Source: CAZADH01 sp964483805
Lineage (GTDB): Bacteria; Muiribacteriota; Ozemobacteria; Ozemobacterales; Ozemobacteraceae
Assembly (NCBI GenBank): GCA_964483805.1
Contig: CAZADH010000002.1
Coordinates: 1-64,000, forward strand
Length of the DNA: 64,000 nucleotides
Reading direction: 5' to 3'
Shown here one piece after another: positions 1 through 7,830 of this stretch. How positions within the stretch are numbered: position 1 is the stretch's first letter; the number at the start of each line of letters is the position of its first letter. The translations under genes and the position numbers were made by a program. Below the pieces are notes generated by a model. That model had not been told where the DNA came from and made no database searches. It saw nothing but the letters and a program-made list of their open reading frames with translations.

Positions 1-1091
1 CCACGAATCGCGTCGTTTGATGTCTCTTTTACCGTCAGATATCCGGTCTGAAACAGCACAGTCTCGAATCGCATCGACTCAGGCTCGACGCTGTCGCTCA
101 GTTCGGCCCCAAGCCACAGGCTGTCGAGATCGGGCAACGCGCGTGGTTGCTCGTGCAGAAGCTTCACCAAAAAAGATGGTGTGCCGGTTTCAAACCACCA
201 CGGGTTGAACCGTCGCTCTTTCAACAACAACAACAGATCGAAGGGGTTGTAGACACTCTCGCCGCCCCACGAATAGCCGTTATACCAGCGTCGGATCATC
301 TCGCGATCGAGGCCCGCACAATGCGGAGCAAAGACCGTGTCGAGATCGTCCTCGGTGTAACCGCAGATCGCGCTGAACTCGTCCGACAGGGTGATATCGC
401 GAAGGTTGTTCAACCCGCTGAAAATCCCCGCCTTGCTGAACTTGCTGACGCCCGTCAGCAGCACGAGCCGAAGGTGCTCGTCGGCATCCTTCAAGACCCC
501 ATAGAAGCTTCGCAACTCATCGCGAATGACTGGAACCAATTCTGGGTTGGAAAACACATCGAGGATCGGCTTGTCGTATTCGTCAACCAGAACGACCGCG
601 CCAGCCTGCCATTTTGTCGAGACCGAACGGACCAAGGCTTCGAGACGAAGCGCCGGACTCCCGGCTTTCGGAGACTCCACGCCCAATCGTTCGGCGGCCG
701 TATCAATGCGGTTGTCGAGAACTTCACGCAACGAATCCCGACTTATGTATGGCCCGCCGCTCAGACTGATGCGAACGACCGGATGCCGAAACTCCCAGTC
801 CCAATCCGATTCCGGACCGTCGAGAAACAATCCCTTGAACAGCTCCCGTCGCCCCGAGAAAGCGCAGTCGATCGTGTCGACCAGCAGGCTCTTGCCGAAC
901 CGGCGCGGGCGCGAGAGAAACCAGAATTTGCCTTGGTCGGCAAGTTCCGCGACGAACGGGGTCTTGTCGACATAGGTGTAACCGCCGGTCCGCATTTCTT
1001 TGAAGCTCTGAATGCCGATCGGCAGCCGGGGTTTCTTTGCGGAGGATCGTTTTGTCACCGGGGTCTTCTCGCTCTTTCGAGATCGTTTCAT
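1..1091 (-). CDS. AAA-ATPase-like / PD-(D/E)XK nuclease protein (copy 1, N-terminal part; runs off left edge)
   Basis: The minus-strand frame is open from an ATG at 1091 to the window edge (about 363 codons), so only the N-terminal part is seen. It is a close paralogue of the complete gene at 2565-4205. Visible motifs are the Walker A-like RPRRFGKSLL (residues 61-70), Walker B-like LVDEYDKPIL (about 165-177), and the family segments YNGYSWGGESVYNP and NPWWFETGTPSFL. The AAA-ATPase-like family normally carries a C-terminal PD-(D/E)XK-type nuclease domain, which here would lie outside the window. The role of such proteins is not established; they are often found in many copies per genome and are thought to be mobile or defence-related. 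A TATAAT hexamer (1100-1105, minus strand) lies 8 nt before the ATG. Blocks of near-identity with copy 2 alternate with strongly diverged blocks. Confidence 0.85.
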   Translation of the reverse strand, partial: MKRSRKSEKTPVTKRSSAKKPRLPIGIQSFKEMRTGGYTYVDKTPFVAELADQGKFWFLSRPRRFGKSLLVDTIDCAFSGRRELFKGLFLDGPESDWDWEFRHPVVRISLSGGPYISRDSLREVLDNRIDTAAERLGVESPKAGSPALRLEALVRSVSTKWQAGAVVLVDEYDKPILDVFSNPELVPVIRDELRSFYGVLKDADEHLRLVLLTGVSKFSKAGIFSGLNNLRDITLSDEFSAICGYTEDDLDTVFAPHCAGLDREMIRRWYNGYSWGGESVYNPFDLLLLLKERRFNPWWFETGTPSFLVKLLHEQPRALPDLDSLWLGAELSDSVEPESMRFETVLFQTGYLTVKETSNDAIR

Positions 1092-1167
1092 TGCCGACGA
1101 TTATACCCTGAATGGGACAGACCGTCGCACCACGCGCATCCGCACGCACGCGGGTCGTTGGCGACCG

Positions 1168-1527
1168 TCAATCCACGCCTCCGGCAGCTCCACACCTCCC
1201 CTTAGACCCAGCCGAAAGGCCGGCGCCGGGGATAATGCCCTGTTCCACCAGCCTACTCAGCGTTTCGTGATGCTCGGCAATCAACATCTCGAGCCCTTCG
1301 AGGACCCGCTCTTGGTGACCAGGGTCGACACGGGAATCCTGCAGTTGCCGACGTAGCGCCTCCCGCAACCGCGCAACGCCACCTATTCGCAACGAGCCGC
1401 GCAGATCATCGCCCGAGGTGGCGAGCTGGGCAAAAGGGTCTTCGCCGAGGACACGCAACACGACTTCGAACGTACGGCGGAGCACCGGTTCCCAACCAGC
1501 GCCAAGAAGGTGTTCAATCAACGACAT
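1168..1527 (-). CDS. Hypothetical protein, 119 aa
   Basis: This is a small soluble-looking protein starting MSLIEHLLGAGWEP, with no signal peptide or membrane segment. It is rich in Leu, Arg and Glu and probably mostly helical; the last 20 residues are Gly/Ala/Ser-rich. A GAGGTG ribosome-binding site sits 6 nt before the ATG, which supports it as a real gene. It lies directly upstream of AAA-ATPase-like copy 1 in the same direction (76-nt gap) and may be co-transcribed with it. I recognise no family. No equivalent lies in front of copy 2. Confidence 0.6.
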   Translation of the reverse strand: MSLIEHLLGAGWEPVLRRTFEVVLRVLGEDPFAQLATSGDDLRGSLRIGGVARLREALRRQLQDSRVDPGHQERVLEGLEMLIAEHHETLSRLVEQGIIPGAGLSAGSKGRCGAAGGVD

Positions 1528-1756
1528 TATTCACCTCGGAAATCGAAAATCCGTGCTGTTGGCATAGATGCCGCTAACACAGGGCGCTACCAACCAAGCC
1601 CATGTGACCAGCGACGTAGCTCTTGGCTCGAGTATCCATGACCACTCCAGATTCGCAGATTTCAGCGAAGCGAAGTCATGTTAACAACGTCCGGTTCGTT
1701 TGATCAACGAGTTTCGATGGCCGCATGTTCCGGGCAAGCGGACCAAAGCCACCCTG

Positions 1757-2395
1757 TCAGCGGACCCGATACTCCCGCGGCGACTCGCGCACGATTTTTG
1801 GGGGGCGCGGCAGAATTTTGTTGAACTCGATCGCCAGGCCCGGCAGACACTGCACGTCGAGAACCAGATCGTTACCGTCGAGGATCTCCGCTGGCCCGAA
1901 CGTGGCACCACCCGCGTCACGGCGGTAGACCGTGACCATGCGGTCGGTCGGATGGATGGTCCAGAACTCTTTGACGCCGTGAATCTCGTAGAGGCGACGC
2001 TTCCGGATCAGGTCTTTCGAGGCTGTCGAGGGCGACAGGATCTCGATGACGAAATCGGGCGCGCCGCGAATGCCGCGGGGAGTGACCTTGGCGGGGTCGC
2101 AGACAACCAGCACGTCGGGCTGCAGGACGGTGGTCACCTGCTCGTCGGCCTCGTCGCTCTTCGGAAACAGTACGTCGACCGGCGCATCGAACATCTCGCA
2201 CGTTTTTCCGACAAGAAACGCGTGAATAACGGCGCACAGTTCTCGTGAAATCCGCTGGTGGTCGGTAGTTGGCGCCGGCGTCATGTCGAAGGCCTCGCCG
2301 TCGAGAATCTCCCAACGCTCGTCATCGGGCCAGGTTAGATAGTCACCGTAGGTGTATTTCTTCTTGCCCTGTGATTTCTGCTTCGTGCCGACCAT
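1757..2395 (-). CDS. Uma2-family (DUF820) putative restriction-endonuclease-fold protein
   Basis: The 212-residue protein has the Uma2/DUF820 layout: N-terminal YTYGDYLTWPDDERWEILDGE, then QPDVLVVCD and PDFVIEILSPST, which carry the PD and E positions of the PD-(D/E)XK fold, followed by KRRLYEIHGVKEFWTIHP. Its length is normal for the family. The start is fixed by GGGAGGT 6 nt upstream of the ATG. Members are numerous in cyanobacteria and other large genomes, and a nuclease function is predicted rather than shown. It sits between two AAA/nuclease paralogues, which makes this end of the window a cluster of nuclease-fold accessory genes. Confidence 0.88.
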   Translation of the reverse strand: MVGTKQKSQGKKKYTYGDYLTWPDDERWEILDGEAFDMTPAPTTDHQRISRELCAVIHAFLVGKTCEMFDAPVDVLFPKSDEADEQVTTVLQPDVLVVCDPAKVTPRGIRGAPDFVIEILSPSTASKDLIRKRRLYEIHGVKEFWTIHPTDRMVTVYRRDAGGATFGPAEILDGNDLVLDVQCLPGLAIEFNKILPRPPKIVRESPREYRVR

Positions 2396-2564
2396 CGCCA
2401 GTACCTCCCAGGCAATTAGGCTGTCACGTTGTCATGGTAGCATTCCGCGCGACGACATTCAAAACACGATGGATAGGGCAAAATGTAACCGCCGCATCAA
2501 CCCGGACATCGGCCGCATGGATGAGGGCACCCGCCACGACCGCGGCCTCGACAACACGATTGGC

Positions 2565-4205
2565 TCAGCGCTGCTCCTTCACCCGCCACAGATCGAGGTT
2601 GCGGGTTTCGGGGTCGAAGACGACGCCGACCAAACGGACGGGCAGTGAAAGCGGGTTGCCGGGCGCGCCCGGTTTGTACTTCTCGGCGTAGCCCTTGGCC
2701 TCGAGCTGGTCGAGCGGGTCTTCGTCGGGCTTTTTCGAGCGGTCGAGGCCCTTCACCTTGAATTCGAAGACCCAGATGCCCCAGGGTGTTTTCACGGTCA
2801 GGTCAATGCGGCCTTTGTTGGTCGTTTCCTCGCCGATCACGTCGAGACCAAGCGAAGCGAAGTAGCCGTAGACGACGCTGCAGTAGAATCCTTCGTATTT
2901 ACATATCGGGTTGTTGCGATACCAGTCGTTGGGGATCGATGAAAAGAAGCCGTGGAAGACGTCGCGCAGAGCGTCGGGGTCGCTTTTCTCGAGGGCATTC
3001 CACAGGACGTTTCCCTGGGCTGAAACCAGCTTTTTCTCGCCCACGGTGTTCTCGAGAACCAGCCGCGAAAAGGAAGAGCGCACCTCGAGGTTGGGAAAAC
3101 CCAGCCGGAACCGGCTGCCACGAATCGCGTCGTTTGATGTCTCTTTTACCGTCAGATATCCGGTCTGAAACAATACGGTCTCGAATCGCATCGACCCTGG
3201 TTCGACACTGTCGCTCAATTCGGCGCCGAGCCACAGGCTGTCGAGATCGGGTAACGCGCGCGGTTGCTCGTGCAGAAGCTTCATCAAGAACGACGGCGTG
3301 CCGGTCTCGAACCACCAGGGGTTAAATTGCCGCTTCTGCAGCAACAGCAGCAAATCGACGGGGTTGTAGACGCTCTCGCCACCCCACGAATAGCCGTTGT
3401 ACCAGCGCCGAATCATGTCGCGGTCGAGGCCTTCGCAATGCGCTGCAAACACGGTGTCGAGATCGTCTTCGGTGTATCCGCAAATCGAGCTGAATGCGGG
3501 GTCGAGCGTCAGGTCGTTGAGGTTGTTCAGCCCGCTGAAGATCCCGGCCTTGCTGAACTTGCTCACGCCGGTCAGCAGGACAAGCCGCAGGTGCTCGTCG
3601 AGAGGTTTCAGCGCCCCATAGAAATCACGGAGAATGCGCCGCGCGGCGGCGGCCTCATCTTGATTCCCGAGCGTGTCGAGAATCGGCTTGTCATACTCGT
3701 CGGCAAGAAACACGACCTGCCTGCCCGTCGAACCAGAAATGGCTCGAACCAAGTCGACAAGCCGCATTCCGGGGTTCCCTTGCGTTAACTTCACGGCCCA
3801 TCGTTCAGTCCAGCGATCGATGAGCGAGTGTAGCCGGGCATCGAGTTCGGCCGCATCGCGGATTCCGCCTTCGGCAAAGTCGAGGCGGATCACCGGGTTG
3901 GTCTGCGACCAGTCCCATTCGGAATCGGGCGAATCGAGGAACAGCCCTTCGAACAGCTCCCGTCGCCCCGAGAAAGCGCAGTCGATCGTGTCGACCAGCA
4001 GGCTCTTGCCGAACCGGCGCGGGCGCGAGAGAAACCAGAATTTGCCTTGGTCGGCAAGTTCCGCGACGAACGGGGTCTTGTCGACATAGGTGTAACCGCC
4101 GGTCCGCATTTCTTTGAAGCTTTGAATGCCGATCGGCAGCCGGGGTTTCTTCGTGACAGATCGTTTCGTCACCGGTATTTTCGCGCTTTTTGGAGATCGG
4201 TTCAT
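2565..4205 (-). CDS. AAA-ATPase-like / PD-(D/E)XK nuclease protein (copy 2, complete)
   Basis: The 546-residue protein has an N-terminal AAA-ATPase-like domain (about 20-260) with Walker A-like RPRRFGKSLL (61-70) and Walker B-like FLADEYDKPIL (about 165-177). A C-terminal PD-(D/E)XK-type domain has GRIDLTVKT and VFEFKVKG (about 463-485), giving the D...E-x-K triad. I start at the ATG at 4205 (MNRSPKSAK) rather than the TTG two codons earlier; copy 1 starts at the equivalent codon. A TTGCCC-18-TATGAT promoter-like pair ends 8 nt before this ATG. The function of the family is unproven. Similarity to copy 1 is patchy: about 170 nt around 3955-4125 are essentially identical to 840-1010, whereas 3600-3950 differs strongly, as expected after partial gene conversion. 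Confidence 0.9.
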   Translation of the reverse strand: MNRSPKSAKIPVTKRSVTKKPRLPIGIQSFKEMRTGGYTYVDKTPFVAELADQGKFWFLSRPRRFGKSLLVDTIDCAFSGRRELFEGLFLDSPDSEWDWSQTNPVIRLDFAEGGIRDAAELDARLHSLIDRWTERWAVKLTQGNPGMRLVDLVRAISGSTGRQVVFLADEYDKPILDTLGNQDEAAAARRILRDFYGALKPLDEHLRLVLLTGVSKFSKAGIFSGLNNLNDLTLDPAFSSICGYTEDDLDTVFAAHCEGLDRDMIRRWYNGYSWGGESVYNPVDLLLLLQKRQFNPWWFETGTPSFLMKLLHEQPRALPDLDSLWLGAELSDSVEPGSMRFETVLFQTGYLTVKETSNDAIRGSRFRLGFPNLEVRSSFSRLVLENTVGEKKLVSAQGNVLWNALEKSDPDALRDVFHGFFSSIPNDWYRNNPICKYEGFYCSVVYGYFASLGLDVIGEETTNKGRIDLTVKTPWGIWVFEFKVKGLDRSKKPDEDPLDQLEAKGYAEKYKPGAPGNPLSLPVRLVGVVFDPETRNLDLWRVKEQR

Positions 4206-4213
4206 TGCCAACG

Positions 4214-4243
4214 ATCATACCGTCAACGGGGCTGACGGGGCAA
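4214..4243 (-). promoter_or_regulatory. Putative promoter of AAA-like copy 2, possibly leaderless
   Basis: On the minus strand TTGCCC (4243-4238) is followed by an 18-nt spacer and TATGAT (4219-4214). Only 8 nt separate the -10 box from the ATG at 4205, so transcription from it would start at or within a few nt of the start codon. Confidence 0.4.
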
Positions 4244-4476
4244 ATCGCATGGGCGCTTCAGTACGCCGGAAAAGGTCGCCAACCTCACGATTGAACATCC
4301 TTGATGCGGCCGATCTGCTGCCGTGATTTGCGCACCAGAGAGGCAACTCGGTGAGCCAACACTGTCGCCGCACACCAGAACCAACGCACGGGCACCAGCA
4401 CTGATGCAGCCTGGTGCGGCCGCTCGTCTCTTGGCTCTCCGCGCGTTTCGGCCCCGAGGGCTCCTGCCTCGCGCCG

Positions 4477-7400
4477 TCACACGACAACAGCAACCTCGTG
4501 TATTGCTTCACCCGCAAACTCGCCAGGAAGGCGCAATTCGGGGCGCGGCTCGCACGAGACCGAGGGGGCGACGACTGCCGTCGTCGGTCCATCGAGCATG
4601 ATGCCGGTCGCGGTCGCCTGTTTGCTCGCGGCCTCGAGCAAAGCCGCGCGTTCGAGGGGCGGGCCGAGAACGGCGCGCGCCAGCCGGCCGGACTGACTGC
4701 CGACGAGGCCGACGACGGCGGCGCCGGATGCGATGCCGATGCCGGTCTTGATGGTGAACTGGCCGGCGCGACGGCGGCGACCGTTGAAAACGGTGAGGGC
4801 CGCGCGCATGGTGCGCGCGGCCTGCACGGCGCGCTGTTCGCGCCGGGCGTCGTCACGCCGGGCGTCGTCGCCTTCGACCCGGTCGACAGAGGAACAAGCG
4901 GTGGCCGTGGCGTGTGGCGATGGGGCATCCCCGGGGCGGTCCAGGAAAACGGCGAGTATGGCATCGCCGATGAACTTGTCGATGGTGCCGCCCTGCTCGC
5001 GAATGCACCACTCCATGGCGGTGAAGTAGTCGTTGAGCATGGCGACGATCTCTTCGGGCGGGTACTGTTCGGACAGCGTGGTGAAGCCGCGAATGTCGGA
5101 CGTCAGCACGGTGACATCGGCCAACTCGCCACCGGGCGCCAGGGCGGCATCTTCGTCGCGGCCGACGACCTGCAATACATCGTCGGACACGAAGCGGCTC
5201 AACTGCTCGCGTTCGCGCAATCCCTGGGCCATGCCGTTGAACACTTCGGCCAGGTGGCCGAACTCGTCGTTCTGGGCGAGCACGAGGCGCCAGCGGTAGT
5301 CGCCACGTGCCGTCGCCCGCATCGCAGCGAGAAACGTCGGCAGCGGCCAGGTAAGCAGACTGGCGACACCGCCGATGACGGTCAGGGTGATGCAGGACAA
5401 GACGGCGAGCAGGCCAAAACCGAGCGACATCGCTCCACCCCAGCGTGCCGTTGCAGCGACCGGCGCCGACCAGGCGACACCCCGGTAGTTGGCTTCGACG
5501 AAGAAACGGGGGGCCAGGACATCGGGCCGGGGCGCGGTCGGGTCGGCCAGCAACGCGCCGATGCGTTGTTCGAGGCGCCGCCGCGACAGGTGACGCGGCT
5601 CGGTGCCGTGCAGGGCCTCGATGAAATACCGTGTATGCCAACCCAGATGCACCTCGTCGAAAGCGAGCGGCCGGCTCATCGTCGAGAGAGTTTCGGGAAA
5701 TCGCTCACACAGCTCGGGGATCTGCTTCAACGCACGCGCGCGCAACGCCCTGGTGAGGGCGCTAAGGTAACGCTGGTTGCATGCATCATTGCCGCCGATG
5801 AGAAAGGCCAGTCCGACCACGGGGCCCGCCCGCACACGATGTGCGTAGTGGGCGTTTGCCGCCATGGACGGCGGCCCGGAACGCAGTTTCGGGCAGTGCA
5901 AACGACCCGCCCGCGCGGAGCTACCGCAGTGCAAGGCGGCGTTGTTTTGGGGGCCTCGAAGGGTGCCGTTGCTCCGCGGTGCATCGGCGCCGTGTGCCGT
6001 CAAGAACCCGCGCTGAAGCCCTGCATCGGCTGTCGAGGGTCCTGGCCGAGGCTCCTGGAGAATCGCGATGCCTTCCCACTGGTCGGTGTTTCCCAGCAGG
6101 CTGCGGTGCATGCGATTCGGCGCCGCCAGCATCTGGCCGTAGTAACTCATGTCGAGAAACTGCTCGGCAATGCTGCGCGCGAGAATCGTCTGCGTCTCGA
6201 GGCCCGTGGTTCCCGAGCGCGGCCGAAACACGCCGAGTTGGGTCATGGTTTCCTGGGCCATGGTGCGGGTGATCGTCGACATTTTCACGGCTTCGCTGCG
6301 CCCTTCTTCGCCATAGTCAGACCAGAACCACTCGCGACCATCGGCCGCGTAGAGGAACATCGAGCGGCACAACTCCTCGCGCTCGATGATCCGCCGCATG
6401 GCTGATTTGACCGCGGCGGTCGACGAGGCCATCGACCCGGTCGAGATCAGGACCGCAAGCCGTTCGTTCCACCGGCGCAACCGGGCGGCCCACTGGTGAT
6501 TGGCAATGCTGAGCCCGCGGTCGATGCGTTCGAAAGTGCGCTGCGCCCGATCGCGCACCTGTTGCGGCACCACGGCCTGGCGGGCCTGCTCCCAGGCCAC
6601 CGACATGGCGACGAGGCCGAGCACCGGCAACGCCAGGCCCAAACCGAAGGCCACACCCATCTTGGTGCGCAGGTTGAGCCCTGCGGGCAGGCCGAACCAC
6701 ACGAGACGCACCGAGATCACCGTAGCGAAGGCGAAATACAGCCATCCCAGGCACGACAGACCGGGCAACCAGTCATGCCAGGGATGACGCCAGAGGGCCC
6801 GGGGGGCGAACACCGCCAGAGCAAGCCGGGACGCAGCCGTGCGGGGCGAGCCATACGTTGTATGACGATCGACGCGGCGAATGTCGCTGCGGAAGCGGGT
6901 CGGCAACCGCGAGTAGTAGACCATACCGGCCTTGGTATCGAAAAAACCGCAGTGCGTTCCCGCCGGTGCCCGCACCAGACCGCGGCGAAGCGGCGGGTTC
7001 GACGACCGCGCCGCCAGATTTGCCATTTGCCGGCTCCGATCGACGCGACCGCCATCGAGAATCGCCACATACATGGCATCGAACTCCGCGTGGATGCGCC
7101 GACCTTTGGGAATCGAGGAAACCCACCCGGCAATGCCGTGCAGAACCCGCATCGGCCGGAACGCACTCAGGAGCATCTGGTTCTCGGGGCGCATGCCGGT
7201 GATGCCGGCGCCGCGCCCGACCAGTTCCTCGAACAGGCGTTGGCCGTGAGCAAAGTAATGGTCCTCGGGATTGGCACCGGCCTTGTGCACGATGCTGCGT
7301 ACATGCCACGGAACGGCAATCTCGCGCATGCGGCGAAGCACCGCTGCCGTGGCAACTCCCCTGGGCGCCACCTCCGGATTCCACCATGTCCAGGTCGTCT

Positions 7401-7830
7401 GTGGTTCGGCCGCCAAAAACCACAGCGCCACCACGGGCATGCCGGTATGACGCTCACACGCCTCGCGAACGCGGGTCAGGTCGGCCGCCGAGCAGGAGCG
7501 CCAGCGGGCGACCTCAGTGGCGGTGGCGTCCTCGTGCATCCCCAGCTCGCGATTGAGCCGCCGAACGAACGGATTCGCGCCGGCACCGACAGCCGTTTCG
7601 GCCTCGAACTCGACCATCTCACCGGTAAGGTTCTGCCGACACAACACCCGCAACGCGTTCTCTTCATCGACGACCAGTTTGTTGATCCAGAAGCGCAGGG
7701 CCACCAACGGGATGAACACGAGCAGGAGCCAAACGACGACGAGACCGCCCGCGGCGATCGGCACGATGCGAGTTACCGCGGGAGCCGCAGCATCGAGCAA
7801 TACATCGTCTGTATTCTCGAGGCGGGTCAC
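4477..7830 (-). CDS. Membrane class III cyclase, C1-like half (metal-binding subunit of pair A)
   Basis: The protein has 1117 residues. I start at GTG 7830, whose GTGA overlaps the stop of the upstream cyclase. Membrane segments lie at about 17-45, 350-380, 388-412 and 800-828, with two large extracytoplasmic regions between them, then HAMP (828-876) and a class III cyclase domain (900-1103). Both metal Asps are present: D912 (TSDIRGF) and D956 (GDAI). K952 is also present. The transition-state Asn is E1060 and the Arg is L1064 (LERAALLEAASKQ), and the base-specifying Thr/Asp position is Ala. Alone it should not be catalytic; I infer it supplies metals to a heterodimer with the 7827-10853 product. 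Oddities: an Arg/Asp-rich insert of about 30 residues in the cyclase domain, and a low-complexity in-frame insert encoded near 5820-6010 that matches a dispersed repeat. Confidence 0.88.
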   Translation of the reverse strand: MTRLENTDDVLLDAAAPAVTRIVPIAAGGLVVVWLLLVFIPLVALRFWINKLVVDEENALRVLCRQNLTGEMVEFEAETAVGAGANPFVRRLNRELGMHEDATATEVARWRSCSAADLTRVREACERHTGMPVVALWFLAAEPQTTWTWWNPEVAPRGVATAAVLRRMREIAVPWHVRSIVHKAGANPEDHYFAHGQRLFEELVGRGAGITGMRPENQMLLSAFRPMRVLHGIAGWVSSIPKGRRIHAEFDAMYVAILDGGRVDRSRQMANLAARSSNPPLRRGLVRAPAGTHCGFFDTKAGMVYYSRLPTRFRSDIRRVDRHTTYGSPRTAASRLALAVFAPRALWRHPWHDWLPGLSCLGWLYFAFATVISVRLVWFGLPAGLNLRTKMGVAFGLGLALPVLGLVAMSVAWEQARQAVVPQQVRDRAQRTFERIDRGLSIANHQWAARLRRWNERLAVLISTGSMASSTAAVKSAMRRIIEREELCRSMFLYAADGREWFWSDYGEEGRSEAVKMSTITRTMAQETMTQLGVFRPRSGTTGLETQTILARSIAEQFLDMSYYGQMLAAPNRMHRSLLGNTDQWEGIAILQEPRPGPSTADAGLQRGFLTAHGADAPRSNGTLRGPQNNAALHCGSSARAGRLHCPKLRSGPPSMAANAHYAHRVRAGPVVGLAFLIGGNDACNQRYLSALTRALRARALKQIPELCERFPETLSTMSRPLAFDEVHLGWHTRYFIEALHGTEPRHLSRRRLEQRIGALLADPTAPRPDVLAPRFFVEANYRGVAWSAPVAATARWGGAMSLGFGLLAVLSCITLTVIGGVASLLTWPLPTFLAAMRATARGDYRWRLVLAQNDEFGHLAEVFNGMAQGLREREQLSRFVSDDVLQVVGRDEDAALAPGGELADVTVLTSDIRGFTTLSEQYPPEEIVAMLNDYFTAMEWCIREQGGTIDKFIGDAILAVFLDRPGDAPSPHATATACSSVDRVEGDDARRDDARREQRAVQAARTMRAALTVFNGRRRRAGQFTIKTGIGIASGAAVVGLVGSQSGRLARAVLGPPLERAALLEAASKQATATGIMLDGPTTAVVAPSVSCEPRPELRLPGEFAGEAIHEVAVVV
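5626..5636. repeat. ATAC-N3-GTAT palindrome
   Basis: ATACCGTGTAT, inside the C1-like cyclase gene of pair A. One of nine exact matches in the window. Confidence 0.5.
5837..5908 (-). repeat. Dispersed repeat copy, in frame inside a cyclase gene
   Basis: Read on the minus strand, 5908-5893 is identical over 16 nt to 10933-10948, and 5865-5837 matches 11031-11059 at 25 of 29 positions in the same order. The blocks are 27 nt apart here and 82 nt apart in the other copy. The encoded peptide around it is Arg/Gly/Pro/Asn-rich and lacks a counterpart in the homologous 52370-55213 protein. Confidence 0.6.
6853..6863. repeat. ATAC-N3-GTAT palindrome
   Basis: ATACGTTGTAT, inside the C1-like cyclase gene of pair A. 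Confidence 0.5.

Noticed and set aside
4414..6405. Plus-strand open frame of 663 codons opposite the C1-like cyclase
   Set aside because: Same reason: composition typical of a shadow frame, no ribosome-binding site and no domain.
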